Origin: Balaenoptera acutorostrata
Taxonomy: Eukaryota > Chordata > Mammalia > Artiodactyla > Balaenopteridae
Assembly (NCBI RefSeq): GCF_949987535.1
Contig: NC_080064.1
Span: 39,690,282-39,754,281 of the forward strand
Reading direction: 5' to 3'
Length of the DNA stretch: 64,000 bases
Shown here: positions 53,340 to 63,960 of the stretch, one piece after another
How positions within the stretch are numbered: the first letter of the stretch is position 1
How the letters are laid out: each line of letters starts with the position of its first letter
Made by a program: the position numbers and the translations under genes
The notes under the pieces: model-generated
Seen by the model: the letters and a program-made list of their open reading frames with translations, nothing else
Databases searched by the model: none
Told to the model about the DNA's origin: nothing

Positions 53340-54200
53340 AGGCTTACCAGCTCCATATTCACAGCGCACGAGTAACTCTCATTCTGATTGGTTTCAGAGA
53401 GCACAGCACGGTTTTGCCCCATCATCAGAGGTGCAGTGTGGCTCGGCCTCTAAGCCCCTTTCCCCGGTCCTGTCACTCCAATGGTTCAAAGAAGAATAAC
53501 TTCTCCATCTGCCAGATGAGACAGTCAGGCAGGCTTCCTGGAAGGGGTGGATTGAACTTGAAGGACGAGTAGAGGGGAGTTAGGGCAACAGCTGAGACAG
53601 ATTAAGACCCTCCAATGATTATGTGTAGTATGGCAGGGACTTGGGGTCCTGCTCCAATCCTTCCCCTGAAACACACACAGCCCTGGGAACAGGGGGTAGG
53701 GGGACTGTAATAAGCACTCAGATGAATGAGCCATTTCCAGCTGGTCTGGCTGGGGCAGGCCGGGCTGGCTGCAGAGTCCTTCAGATGGAGCTTCCAACAG
53801 GGGCCAGGCAGGAGTGGCCTCAGAGGCCGCCCTTCCTGCCTTGGTTTCTCCATCTGAGGAATGAGCGTCATGTGTTTGCCGTTTCCCTGACCTTCCCAAG
53901 CTGCCAGCAGGATAATATATGGAAATTGCTTTGACCTCCTGAGAAAAGAGGGTCTCCAGGAATAGAAAGTTCAGCCACTAATCCTGTCCCCCCAGACTTC
54001 CCACTAATTCCTGCTTCCGATGTCAGCCTGGCAGGTTGAGTTTAGCAAAAGAAAGAACAACTTAGAGGGCTGATGGTTTTTCTAATGGCCCCAGTTCTCC
54101 AAACACATCCACACGCAATCCACATGCACACACAGCCTGGTTACAGGCCCACCCTCACCACAGCCTTCCCCCGCGCTCACTCACACACAGGCCTCCCACG
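53340..54200. other. Unassigned stretch; reversed L2-like piece at 53515-53585
   Basis: 'gtcaggcaggcttcctggaaggggtggattgaacttgaaggacgagtag' is reversed L2-like. The rest is unique. The overlapping frames on both strands carry no domain. Confidence 0.45.
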
Positions 54201-54204
54201 GAGC

Positions 54205-54440
54205 AGTCATAATTGTGGAGAATAATTAGAACTAACATTTGCACAGTGCCCTGCCGTTGACAGAGCAGTTCCACCCTGCACTTTCGTTTAATCCTCACAA
54301 CGACCGGAGAGGCAGGGATTATTGCTATTATTAACTGAGGCTCAGAGAGGTTAGGTGACTTGCCCAAGGTCGCTCAGCTAGTAAATGATAGGCATGGCTC
54401 CAACTTGGGTCTCCTGACTCCAAATGCTCTCCTCTTTCTG
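54205..54440 (-). repeat. MIR SINE (well preserved)
   Basis: 'actttcgtttaatcctcacaacgaccggagaggcagggattattgctattattaactgaggctcagagaggttaggtgacttgcccaaggtcgctcagctagtaaatgataggc' matches reversed MIR closely. Confidence 0.95.
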
Positions 54441-54489
54441 ACGCGCCATGCTCCTTCCTCCGTGCATTCATGCACTTTCCACTTGTTTA

Positions 54490-54720
54490 CTCATGCATTC
54501 ATTCATTCACTCCACAAACATTTATCGCACATCAGCCATGGGCCAGACTCAGTGCTAGGTGCTAGCTGCTTTCCTGCATCTTCTCACTTAATCCCTTGAC
54601 AGACTCATGAGCTGGGCACTTTTCTCATCCTAATTTTGAAATGAAGTAGAGGAAATGAGGACGGAGAGACCGAGTAAGGGACAGAGGTGAGATTTGAGCC
54701 CACAGTGTGACTCGAGAGGT
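54490..54720 (-). repeat. MIR/L2-type reversed repeat
   Basis: 'catgcattcattcattcactccacaaacatttatcgcacatcagccatgggccagactcagtgctaggtgctagc' reads as a reversed L2 3' end, running into 'ttctcacttaatcccttgacagactcatgag' and 'gaggtgagatttgagcccacagtg', which are reversed MIR. Two overlapping old repeats are likely. Confidence 0.75.
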
Positions 54721-54724
54721 CTGG

Positions 54725-55220
54725 CCCCCGTGCCCTCCTGAGCCCGTGTACACTCACGCCCAGCACCACACACACACCTCTGCCTGTGCACCGCCTGTAC
54801 ACATGCTTCCAGCCCCTCCTCTCCTAGGCAGGGGCTGGGGCAGCAAGTGACCTGTCCAGGCCCACATATCAGAGCCCCCAGCCTGTCCCTCTTACCCAGA
54901 CATTTCAGCTGAACAGGCCCAGAAAATCAAGGACGGGATTTTCTCCAAAATGCCATTGGCATCTCTGGGGACAGAGTCACATTTTCCTACTGATTACACA
55001 ACACTGTAGCATTTACAATAGTCACTTGGTCCGTCAATATCAGTCGGAGGCGGCGAGAAATGTCCCCCCCACCCCTCACCCTGTGCTGACCCAGGCTGAG
55101 CGCAGAGGCAGGACGCGGGGAAGAGGGGACATGGCCCCTGCCCTTCACAGAGCCCAGGATGAAGGAGAGATGTCCCCCCTCAGGGGTGGCCAGAGGGTTA
55201 CTGTCACTAATGCTGGTGAA
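54725..55220. other. Unassigned stretch
   Basis: CA-containing words at 54760-54800 but no clear repeat or gene. Confidence 0.4.
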
Positions 55221-55224
55221 TCTC

Positions 55225-55400
55225 AGAGTGACACAGACTTCAATTCTGATCTAGGCTTTGCACTCTCCAGTCAGTGACCTTGGGAAGTTCAGTTACTTCC
55301 TCTCTTGGAGCCTCAGTTTCTTCGTGTACAAAATGGGGACAAGGATCCATACATCCCAGGGTGGTCTGTACAAACTGGAGGCATCCCAGTTCTGAGCACT
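55225..55400 (+). repeat. MIR SINE
   Basis: 'cagacttcaattctgatctaggctttgcactctccagtcagtgaccttgggaagttcagttacttcctctcttggagcctcagtttcttcgtgtacaaaatggggac' matches MIR. Confidence 0.88.
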
Positions 55401-55864
55401 GGGTGAGTGGGCAGACTTGCAGGCTGGTCCACCTGAGCTGAGACATAGTCTGGGACTCCTATCCTGTCCTCTCTTGGAAGGGCAAGGCCAACTACCAAAT
55501 GGAACTGCCTGGTGTCCCCTCTGCTCTATATCCCAAAGAGAGTCTAAGTGAAGGCTGGTGATGAAGGAGGGTGACACGTGTCATGAACCTCTCATGCCAG
55601 GACCACGTGGGGGCATGTTTGGAGGTCTGAATCCAGAGGCTTCTCTTCCCTTGACACTGAGCCAATGGGTCAGGAAGTGTGTGAATCCACGACCTGATCC
55701 AGGCAACCTCAGCGAGCAGAGGTGGGATAAGACTTCAAAGATGTGGGACAAGGGGCCCATGTCACAAGGGCCATGTTTGTGCATGCCCAAGTGTGTGAGT
55801 GAGTGTGTGTTTGTATCACTGTGGAAAGAACATGGGTTTCTGAGGCTTGAGTTTCTTTCTTCAT

Positions 55865-56015
55865 TTATTTAGTAAATATATGTGTATATTGAGTAAATGT
55901 ATATTGAACACCTACTATGTGCTAGGACTGTTCTAGATGCTGGGGCTACAACTATGAGCGAGATGGGCAAAATTGCAAACCTTGTGGAAGCCGGAGTCTA
56001 GTCAAGGAGATAGAC
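55865..56015 (-). repeat. L2 LINE 3' end, reverse
   Basis: 'tattgaacacctactatgtgctaggactgttctagatgctggggctacaactatgagcgagatgggcaaaattgcaaaccttgtggaag' matches reversed L2. Confidence 0.85.
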
Positions 56016-56039
56016 AATATTCATATAAACACAAGCACA

Positions 56040-56180
56040 TGAATCATCGCTCTGCTGTGTGTCTTTGGCCAGGCTGCTTAAGGCTCTCTGAGCATGACTG
56101 TCTCCATTTGGGATATTACATAATGACTCCTGCTTCACAGGGCAATTCTGAGAGAAGGTATAGACACTGAACATGTATTG
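56040..56180 (+). repeat. MIR SINE fragment
   Basis: 'ctctgctgtgtgtctttggccaggctgcttaaggctctctgagcatgactgtctccatttgggatattacataatgactcctgcttcacagggcaattctgagag' is a degraded MIR. Confidence 0.7.
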
Positions 56181-56605
56181 CAGACTGGAAAGCCCGCACT
56201 CACGTGCATGACTCTGGGTGTGTAAACGTGTGTGCTTGCCAGCACCCGTTTTCCTTGGCTCAGTGAACAGGGTACCTGTGGGACTCCAGAAATGGTCCCA
56301 AATTCCGTGAAATCCACAACTCCTCCCACTAGAAATGTAGGGAGGAAACCATATGGCTCTGATATGCTGACTTCGGGTTGGGTTTTGCCCCAAGACAACA
56401 CATCCTGCAAGTTTCTCTGCTTGAAACTTATTTCTCAAGCCTCTTGCTCAAATGGGTTTCATTTTAAGGAGGGCAGGGGAGGTTGAACTGAACACTGGAC
56501 ATACCCTAAGCCTGGGAGAGGGGTGGCTTGGGTGAAGGGGGGACAAGCCTGGTCCCAGGTGGTGGAGAGGAAGCCCAGTGAGGGAACACTTACAGAGGCG
56601 TCAAT

Positions 56606-56695
56606 CTCAGCAATACAGTCATCCTCCAAGTCCTCCTCTCCTAGCTTCCACTGAGCATAACTCTCAACTCCATTGGATGCAAGGATCTTGACACC
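56606..56695 (-). other. Exon-like open stretch (unidentified)
   Basis: On the minus strand this is open and reads ILASNGVESYAQWKLGEE followed by an acidic run ending EIDAS, then GTAAGT, a perfect donor, at about 56605. An in-frame stop lies just upstream, so the exon would need an acceptor near 'ggtgtcaag', which has no pyrimidine tract. It abuts the CCAAC-type low-complexity array. Not recognised; could be a broken exon, a retro-fragment or chance. Confidence 0.2.
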
Positions 56696-56699
56696 AGTG

Positions 56700-56895
56700 T
56701 CCAAGCATCAACCCCACAGCGGCTCCCCGCCCAAATCACCCAGCCCAAAACAAACTGCCAACACAGCCCAGCCCAGCTCAGTTCCGCTCAGCCGCACACA
56801 TCCCAAACCTTCCAATACAACCCAGTCCAACCCATTCCAACCAGGTCAACCTTTTCCATCCCAACTTATTCCAACTGCAATCCATTTAGCTCAGT
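56700..56895. repeat. Low-complexity CCAAC/CCCAGC array, left block
   Basis: Words such as CCCAGCCCA, CCCATTCCAACC and CCAGTCCAACC recur with pentamer-like spacing. It looks like a decayed short-unit satellite. A second block of the same type starts at about 57590. Confidence 0.7.
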
Positions 56896-57590
56896 GGTAG
56901 TAGACAGCGTGGAGCATCTCATTCAGCCTCTATTCCTCTCTCCTTCGACTGTGCATTTTTATCCTTCAGAGACTAAAAAACCTAAAAGCTACATTTTCCA
57001 GGCTGCTCTACAGTTAGAGTTTTGGACGCGATGTAGGCACCAGGTGCCGTGCACTCATGCAAGGCAATTCATTCCGAAGCAGATCAAATGGACAGGAAGG
57101 CAGGGCATGAGATATCCACCAATACTTGCAACAATATTTTCAAAAACATATGTAAAACTAGAGAGAACGTATAGTGTACCTTTATGTCCCCATCACCCAG
57201 CTTCAACAATTATGGACGTTTTTTTCTACTTTCATGTTATCTAGCCAAAGAATTTCCTCATCACACTTTTTCCCCTGAAGACAGAACCTGTCATGCTTTC
57301 ATACTGAGCTGTGCATTTAGCTGGTGTAGACATACAGAGGAGCACGTTTCTGGAGCCAGAAGCTTGACAGGTGGCTTCCCGATTTGGCAGATGGCTTCCT
57401 GACGGTTGCAAAAGAAGCAGCTGCCTTGGTGGTCCAGTTTTGCAGCGCAGCTTTGGGAGTTGGTCCTGAGGATGCAGCCTAGGATCTGCTTCTTCAGCTC
57501 TCCAACTATTACCATTAAGCCGTTAAATACCCATTCATACATTTATATCAGCTTAAACTATCCAGAGTGGATTCTGTCTCTGCAACTAAA
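56895..57590. repeat. Probable old LTR-like repeat between two array blocks
   Basis: 'aaaactagagagaacgtatagtgtacctttatgtccccatcacccagcttcaacaattatgg' and the right end 'tatccagagtggattctgtctctgcaactaaacactaatcaat' are familiar from old dispersed mammalian repeats, the latter like the 3' end of ERVL-type LTRs. Family not determined. Confidence 0.4.
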
Positions 57591-57945
57591 CACTAATCAA
57601 TCCCCAACTTAACGAATCCTCAACTCAGTCTAACTTGCCCCAGACCAATCCATCCCCAAACCATTCCAACTCATCCAAGCCTGTTCAATTCAGTCTGACC
57701 CTAATCAATGCAGCCCAGCTGAACCCAGCCCCAACCAAGCTACCACCTGCTCACCTCTTTCTACCTCAGCCCATATAAACTCCATGCAACCCATTCCAAC
57801 CCAGCCTACACCAGCTCTCTAAATCTAAACAAGCCACTTATTTCCAACTCGACCTGTATGATCCCATCCAACTCAGTCCAACTCAGCTCTAATCCCAGTC
57901 TATCCAATGACACTCAACCCAACCCATGCCACGTGAACAGAGCAG
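57590..57945. repeat. Low-complexity CCAAC/CCATT array, right block
   Basis: CCAAACCATTCCAACTC, CCCAGCTGAACCCAGCCCC, AACCCATTCCAACCCAGCC and AACTCAGTCCAACTCAG recur. The composition and words match the left block at 56700-56895, so the two were probably one array before an insertion. Confidence 0.7.
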
Positions 57946-57949
57946 CACA

Positions 57950-58262
57950 GTCTATTCACTTCCACACATATTTACGGGGTGTCTTTTGGGAGCCAACACA
58001 AGGGAGCAGAGCCAACTTGAACTTCCCTACAGATGTAAGGCTATTTATTCTTTTGCTAGCATTTCTTCCTGCCTCCCTCCTTCCTGTCTCCCCCCGCCCC
58101 TCCCCATCCCATAAACACTGCCTCCTTGCCTAGGTCCATTCCTTTGGCCATCCAGTTCCCCCACAGTGCTTTCTGGGCATTCAAGGCCTCCAGAGGAAGC
58201 CCTTCTCCATCCCAGTCCTAATTTCCTAGAGGATCCCCTTAGGACCTGTACTCTATAAAGCC
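57950..58262. other. Unassigned pyrimidine-rich stretch
   Basis: C/T-rich text around 58060-58110 ('cctgcctccctccttcctgtc'); no gene or named repeat. Confidence 0.4.
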
Positions 58263-58269
58263 TACCCAT

Positions 58270-58860
58270 TGTAGTGGGCAGAATTTCTAAAACAACATCC
58301 CAGAGATGTCCTGCCCTAATTCTGGAACTTGTGAATATGATGAGGCATCACTCCTGTGATTACACTGTATTTTATGGTCCAGGTGACTTTAAGATAGGGA
58401 CATTATCCTGGATCAGCTAGGTGGCCCCACTGTAATCACATGAGCCTTAAAGGCAACGGGTTTTCTCCAGCTGGGGATAGAAGGGGACGTCAGAGGTACT
58501 GGAAGCATGAGAAGGACTTGCCTCGCTGTTGCTGGCTTAGGAGATGGGGGAGACCACATGAAAATGAATGTGTATGACCTTAAGGAGCAGACAGCAAGGA
58601 CACAGGGACCTCTGGCTATAGCCGCAAGGAACTGGATTTTGCCAATAACCTGAGTGAACTTGGAAGTGCATTCTTCCAGAGCCTCCCCATAAGACCCTCA
58701 CTGGCTGACACCTTGATTTCAGCCTTGTGAGACCCTACTCAGAGGACCCAGATGAGCCCACCTGGATTTCTGGTCTATAGACTATGAGACAATGAATGGG
58801 TGTTGCTTTAAGTTGCTAAACTTGTGATGATTTATTACATAGCAGTAGGAAATTAGTATG
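58270..58860 (+). mobile_element. MLT1-type MaLR solo LTR with target-site duplication
   Basis: 'gtagtgggcagaatttctaaaa', 'gatgaggcatcactcctgtgattacac', 'gctatagccgcaaggaactggattttgccaataacctgagtgaacttggaagtgc', 'gctgacaccttgatttcagccttgtgagaccc' and 'gggtgttgctttaagttgctaaacttgtgatgatttattac' match an MLT1-group LTR in forward orientation. A perfect 5 bp duplication CCCAT flanks it (58265-58269 and 58861-58865). Confidence 0.93.
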
Positions 58861-58934
58861 CCCATCCTATGTCCACGCTCTCAGAATTATCTTGATTTTT
58901 TTTCCCTAATCAAGATGAGGAATTAAATATTATA

Positions 58935-59135
58935 GAATACTGGACACAGATACACCTGGGTTCCAATCCTGGCTCAGTCACCTGCGAGCCACGTGGCTTC
59001 AGCCACCTTATGTCATCCTTCTAAGCAGAACTTTATTCATTAGTAAATACGGAGACAAGTAACTTTTCTGGTCACTTTGCTTGCAAGATTAAATATAATA
59101 CACGTTATTACATTCCTGATACATAGCAGAGGCTT
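58935..59135 (+). repeat. MIR SINE
   Basis: 'atagaatactggacacagatacacctgggttccaatcctggctcagtcacctgcgagccacgtggc' and 'ttacattcctgatacatagcagaggcttaa' match MIR with a diverged centre. Confidence 0.8.
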
Positions 59136-59139
59136 AACT

Positions 59140-60425
59140 CTTTCTTTTATTTGTTTGGGATAGCACTGAGCTAACACTAAGAATCAGTTCGAAGATATTA
59201 GAATAAATGAAGCTGTTGTTTTTCGCTACCATCACTAACGGTAGGACAATTTTAATAAAAGACTTAAGCCAGAGGAAGAGCTTATCGCGGAATGTAGGGC
59301 ACTCGGATGTGGAGCGGCTCTGCAGAGATTGCCGGTTCTGCCTGTGCTTGAGTCCAGGTCTCAGTCCTTGGTCAGCTGGGAGCACTGGGAGACCAGGCCA
59401 CAGGGACAAGGAAACAAGCTGCAAAAAGGACCCAATGTTGGATAAATAAATGAATAAATGCAGTGCCCACCTGGACTCCCTGTCCGGACTGATGGAGCAG
59501 CTGAGGCCAGCCACGGCCGTTGTCGTTGTCGTCCCTCAGTCCCCCAGGAATGCAAAGGAAGCAGAACTGTGCTCGCATGGCAGCGTCTTACTGATCATCC
59601 AGGAGGTTCCCGTGCCCCACCAAGTCCGAACAAGTCATGGGATAGTACGCAGAGTCAGCAACTTGGGCTCTGGAGAAGGATAGATAGGCTGACGCCCGAG
59701 ACCTGCTGTGCTTGCAAAGAACCCTGATGACCTGAGCGTGTGGAGAAGAAAGGCCCTTTTTAATCTCAGAGGTCTCCAGTGTTCCGCATTTGTCCCACCA
59801 TTCCTCCTTCCTGTGCCACTGGGGCACAGAACAGCTAAAGGTCTCCAGGCTGTCAGCACCTGGGCTCTAGCCGGCTGCGTGCTGGAGCTGCTTGTAAGTA
59901 TCTCTGTCCAGCTCTGCTCTTCTGCGACCTCGCTTTGGTAGCTTGAAGTTGGCCATGGTGAGTCTTTACTCCACAGAAACTGGCAAAGCCTACAAATCAG
60001 GCTTTATCCCGTCTGGCAGCTGGTGTTAGACATACACCAACACTGATGCTTCTCGCTTTGGTGGACTCGGGGGAGGGGATTCCTACCCCTTTCTGGGTCT
60101 CACTTTCCTCCTTAGTCAAATGTGGGTTCTTTGGCTACCTCTAACGGACTTTTTCCTTTCCTCCCCACCCCTGTTTCTTTCTTTCTTTTTTTTTTAGCTC
60201 ATTAGATACCAAGGAAAAGAGAGGAAGTACTAATAACAAAATTACTATCTTCCTAGTCATACTTAAACAATAAAATTAGTGCTCATAATACTCACCTTTA
60301 GAAAGACTTCCTCTTTGCCAAGCCCCATGCTACATACTTCATCTCAGTCCTCTGTCTTATTCAGACCATGCACACCCGTTATTCAATCATCCAGTGAGTT
60401 TCTTAGGGCAGAAAACATGTTCCCT
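59140..60425. other. Unassigned stretch
   Basis: No named repeat. Short tandem words occur at 59440-59460 (AAATAAATGAATAAATG) and 59505-59535 (GTTGTCGTTGTCGT type). A weak exon-like interval lies at 59771-59895 (see rejected). A short T run lies at about 60187-60196. Confidence 0.4.
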
Positions 60426-60429
60426 CTTG

Positions 60430-60655
60430 GCTCAAAATTTGGGTACCTGGATACAAATATGGGCTCTACCTCTTTCTAAGTTAATTTGACTAAGGTATTT
60501 AATTTCTCTGTCTCTGTTTCCTGATCTGTAAAATTGGAATAATAATATAATAGTTTCTGCTTCTCAGGGTTATATTAAGTGAGAAAATCATGTCAAATGC
60601 TTAGGATGGTGCTAGTCACATAGTAGTGCTAAATAGATGTTCAATATTATCATCC
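60430..60655 (+). repeat. MIR SINE (well preserved)
   Basis: 'gtattttaatttctctgtctctgtttcctgatctgtaaaattggaataataatataatagtttctgcttctcagggttatattaagtg' and 'gatggtgctagtcacatagtagtgctaaatagatgttcaatattatc' match MIR. Confidence 0.93.
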
Positions 60656-60849
60656 TTGTATCTGTCCCTGGTAGGCGCTGAATAGATGTTTGTATAGGAA
60701 AAGAAGGAAGGAAGATGGATAAAAGATGATCGAGAGAAATACTTTATATTAATAAGTAACCTAATCCTTCACAATTACTTACTTCAGTCTTCCCGTTTAC
60801 TTTTACTTAGTTATCTCACTATCTAGCACCCTTATAGATGGATGTTTTC

Positions 60850-60930
60850 AAAAGAGATGGGAATTCATTCATTTAGTCACTCAACAAACCTTCTGGTGCC
60901 AGGCCCTGGCTGGAAGCTCAGGAATGAGTT
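60850..60930 (-). repeat. L2 LINE 3' tip, reverse
   Basis: 'attcattcatttagtcactcaacaaaccttctggtgccaggccctggctgg' matches the reversed L2 terminus. Confidence 0.7.
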
Positions 60931-61109
60931 CTGGGTTTGGCTAGTGAGTCACTGAGCCCTCCAGACTTTCAGGGAGAAGGCTCAGTGAGCGGGCAGACCC
61001 GCCAGAGGCCATGAGCTTTGCTGGTAGAAGGAGTAGTGCCAGATTTCCCTACTCCTGGAACTGGGCTATGTTCCCGCTAGAACCTGCCGCCGTGAACCCG
61101 AGGGTCAGG

Positions 61110-61235
61110 TGGCCCTTCATTTGAGCCCTGGCTCTGCTACCTATGAGCTGTGCCACTTGTTCTTGGAAAGTTTCCTTCTAAGCCATGGTTTCCTTGTAAG
61201 TAAAATGGGAGTGAAAATCTGCCATGCTGTGCTTA
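61110..61235 (+). repeat. MIR SINE fragment
   Basis: 'tttgagccctggctctgctacctatgagctgtgccacttgttcttggaaagtttccttctaagccatggtttccttgtaagtaaaatggg' matches MIR. Confidence 0.85.
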
Positions 61236-61349
61236 AGGTTTGAGTCTCTGTGTGTGAGGGGCCGAGGGTGTGGCCGACATCGGCACGTAGGGGTGCGACC
61301 AGTGCGTGCTTTTCCTTCCCCTGGGCCACAGTCTGAGGTCAGGGAAGGA

Positions 61350-61500
61350 AGCGGACATTTGTTAAGCACCTTCTATGAGCTGTGTACTTTAATTACATGA
61401 GAATTTAATTCTTACAATGACCTACCTGGTAGGCCCCCGATTCTGCAGATAAAGTGAGGCCCAGAGAGTGGAGAAACTTCCCGAATTCCTCAGACTTCCC
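61350..61500 (-). repeat. MIR SINE
   Basis: 'tttgttaagcaccttctatgagctgtgtactttaattacatgagaatttaattcttacaatgacctacctggtagg' and 'ctgcagataaagtgaggcccagagagtggagaaacttccc' match reversed MIR. Confidence 0.88.
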
Positions 61501-61504
61501 CACT

Positions 61505-62015
61505 GCGCGTTGGCGGGGAGCAGCATTCCTGCCCAGCCCTGGAGTCCAAGTTCTGCACCCCCGCCCAGGCTGGAAGAGAAGCCGCCAGGGACCTCAGGCT
61601 GGAGGCGGCCACCAGCTCTGCTTGTCCCAGGCAGGCACCGGGCACAGAGGCCAGGCCTGGGCGGGGTGGGCCTGGGGCTCACTGGGGACAGCTCAGGGGC
61701 AGGGCTTGAGTCTCACTTTTCACCCAGCTCAGATGGGGAGTGACAGGGCTGGGGCTGCCTGAAGTTCAGAGAGAATATGTGGCTCAGAGGTCGAAATTCA
61801 GCTGAGAAGTCATCCCCAGCCCCCTCGGCTGGGAAAAACATGTTCAAGCTGTTTCCCCCTCCTGGTGTACTGTCTCCCCCTTCCCTTCCCCCTGGTCCTC
61901 CCACTGTACTGCTGGGGGAGGGGGCACTCTGGAACCCACTGGGCCTGGCTCCAGCCCCTCTTCCTGCAGGAAGTCTACCCTGCACACTCCTGCCCCCCAC
62001 CAAGCGCCCCTTCAC
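61505..62015. other. GC-rich unassigned stretch
   Basis: No gene or repeat named; overlapping open frames on both strands reflect GC content. Confidence 0.4.
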
Positions 62016-62019
62016 TCTG

Positions 62020-62150
62020 ATTTCAATGAGCATGAAATATATGCCAGTTCTGTGCCAGGCACTCGGGATGCTGCGATAGATAAAATCCTGTCAGGTAAAG
62101 GAGCTCATGGGCTGGGCAGGAGAAATAGACAAAAGCCGATGTCAGTCCAA
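62020..62150 (-). repeat. L2 LINE 3' region, reverse
   Basis: 'aatgagcatgaaatatatgccagttctgtgccaggcactcgggatgctgcgatagataaaatcctg' and 'aaggagctcatgggc' match reversed L2. Confidence 0.8.
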
Positions 62151-62159
62151 CATGATAAG

Positions 62160-62310
62160 AACTAAGAGACTTGTAGCTTCTATTTATTGAGTCTTATTAT
62201 GAGGTATAGGTTTTATATGCTTTCTATCATTTGATCTTCAGGAGAAATAGAATCCCTGCAGAGTAGTTATTCCATTAGCCAGCTGAGAAGACCGAGGCTT
62301 TTGGAGAGCA
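62160..62310 (-). repeat. MIR SINE fragment
   Basis: 'tatttattgagtcttattatgaggtataggttttatatgctttctatcatttgatcttcagg' and 'attccattagccagctgagaagaccgaggc' are a degraded reversed MIR. Confidence 0.7.
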
Positions 62311-62389
62311 GCTTGTCCAGATCCAAAGGTTTGCTCTCTCCACCACCTGGCTCCTGCCCGGGGGGCTCTGGGAAGCCTGAGAACCTTGT

Positions 62390-62530
62390 CTGGCTCTGGG
62401 GAGGAGGGGATAGGAGTGCTTCCTGGAGGACATTGGACATGGGCTGTGCTTTGAAAGAGTAGGCATGGGCTGGTTGGAAGAGGATGGATTTCAGACAGAG
62501 AGGAGTTTGTGCAAAGGCCCGGAGAGTTAA
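62390..62530 (-). repeat. L2 LINE fragment, reverse
   Basis: 'agtgcttcctggaggacattggacatgggctgtgctttgaaagagtaggcatgggctgg' and 'gagtttgtgcaaaggcccggag' match the part of L2 upstream of its 3' end, reversed. Confidence 0.75.
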
Positions 62531-62559
62531 TGCCTGTCCCCTCTTGGGGCCATGCTCTG

Positions 62560-63565
62560 TTGCTCTGGCTGCTTTCTCTTGGGTCTTTTGCTGGCTTGTC
62601 CTCTTCTCCCAGGCCTGTACCTTTATCCTGCTTCTCATTCCACTCCATCCTCTTTCCCTACACGACCTCACCACGCCCTTGACTTCAGCTCTCTCTTTGC
62701 CAATGACATGTCTCTCTCCTCTCAGCTAAGAACCACACACCCTACTGCCTACTTGATCTCTTCACTTCCAGGTCTTAAAGGGACTTGAAACACAAACAGG
62801 CCCCAAACAGAACGCCCGTGCCAGGGTTCCCATCTCTGTGCCTCACACCACAGCCTCAGGACAGAGCCTGACACTTCCTGCTCCCTCACCTCCCCAGCAG
62901 GACCATCACCAGGGCCTGGCGACTCTCCCTCCATCCACGCCGCCCATGCGCACCTCTCCGCAGTGTCTGAGCTGTCATCTGCACCTGGATTGTACCATCA
63001 GCCCCCTCACTGGGCTCCCCGCTCTACTCTCACTCAACACTGTCGCCAACGGGATCTTTTGAAAACACAGTCCGTTCTGCTGCTTACATCCATGGCTTGC
63101 TAATGCTTTTTGGGTAAGATTCCAGTTCCTTCGCGGCTCCCAGGGACCTGTGTGATCTCAGGCTTATGACTTCTCCAGGTTTGCCTTTCGCTGTAGTAAC
63201 ATCATGCCACCCACAGTGGACTCTTTCTAGTTATTTGAATGTTACAGGCTGCCTCCTACCCAAGAGCCTTCCAATGCACAGATTCCACTGCTAGGAAAGC
63301 CACTCCCCACCGCGGGCCAGACCCAGTCTAGTTAATTCCTCTGTTTCTGCCAGTTACCTTCTCAGGAAAGCTTCCCTGACCCTCAGAATAGATCATCCAG
63401 TTAGGTGCACTCGTTGTCCCTGAGCTTTCCCTTCATAGCACTTTGCCATCTGTATTTACGTATTAGATTGAAAAGGATGCTGTTTTTCCACAAGGGCAGG
63501 ATCATGCATGTTTTGCTCACCACTGTCTGTCCCCGGTGCCTAGCACAATAAATATTTCTTTAGTG
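62560..63565 (+). repeat. L2 LINE, about 1 kb including part of the reverse transcriptase end
   Basis: The left part ('cccttgacttcagctctctctttgccaatgacatgtctctctcctctcagct') matches the L2 text that overlaps the end of ORF2. It continues through 'ccttctcaggaaagcttccctgaccctcagaatagatc', 'gctttcccttcatagcactttgccatctgtatttacg' to the end 'cacaagggcaggatcatgcatgttttgctcaccactgtctgtccccggtgcctagcac'. Frames within it are decayed L2, not host genes. Confidence 0.9.
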
Positions 63566-63584
63566 GAGTCCCCTTTCCTTTTTG

Positions 63585-63680
63585 GTGGTGAGCTCCTCCA
63601 GGGCAGGGCCCACGTGTGGTTCATCTCTGTCCTGACTGTGGTGCTCAGCCTGGCCCAGGCCCTCAGTCAGCAGCATCTGC
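63585..63680 (+). repeat. L2 LINE 3' end, second copy
   Basis: 'ggtgagctcctccagggcagggcccacgtgtggttcatctctgtcctgac' repeats the L2 3' end directly after the first copy. Confidence 0.65.
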
Positions 63681-63839
63681 TATGGGGGTGCCCAGGAGCT
63701 GTTATGGTTTGGGGGTGGTGGCTGTGGGTACGGGCTGAGGCTGATGTCAGCTGAGAGGTGCCAGAAACCAACTGAGAACCAAAAAAAAAAGCCTTCTGCA
63801 TCTGTGACTGACTCTTTATATCTCAGGGAGTAGATGAGC

Positions 63840-63960
63840 TCAGGCCTCAATCCTGGCTTACTGTGTGACCTCAGGAAAGATCCTGTACCTCTCTGGGCTT
63901 TAAATTACTCAAGAGATTGGACTCATGACCTTCTGATTCAGTCTAAGATTGCAAACTCCT
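63840..63960 (+). repeat. MIR SINE fragment
   Basis: 'cctcaatcctggcttactgtgtgacctcaggaaagatcctgtacctctctgggctttaaattactc' matches MIR; the right end 'ggactcatgaccttctgattcag' is L3-like. Confidence 0.75.

Noticed and set aside
59771..59895. Exon-like interval with 'tttttaatctcag' acceptor and CTT|GTAAGT donor
   Set aside because: Although open in one frame, the translation is low in charged residues and unrecognised, and the interval shows no other support; kept out of the feature list.
62560..63565. Frames across this kilobase considered as a host gene
   Set aside because: The text matches L2 LINE sequence, including the end of its reverse transcriptase frame, and is full of frame breaks.
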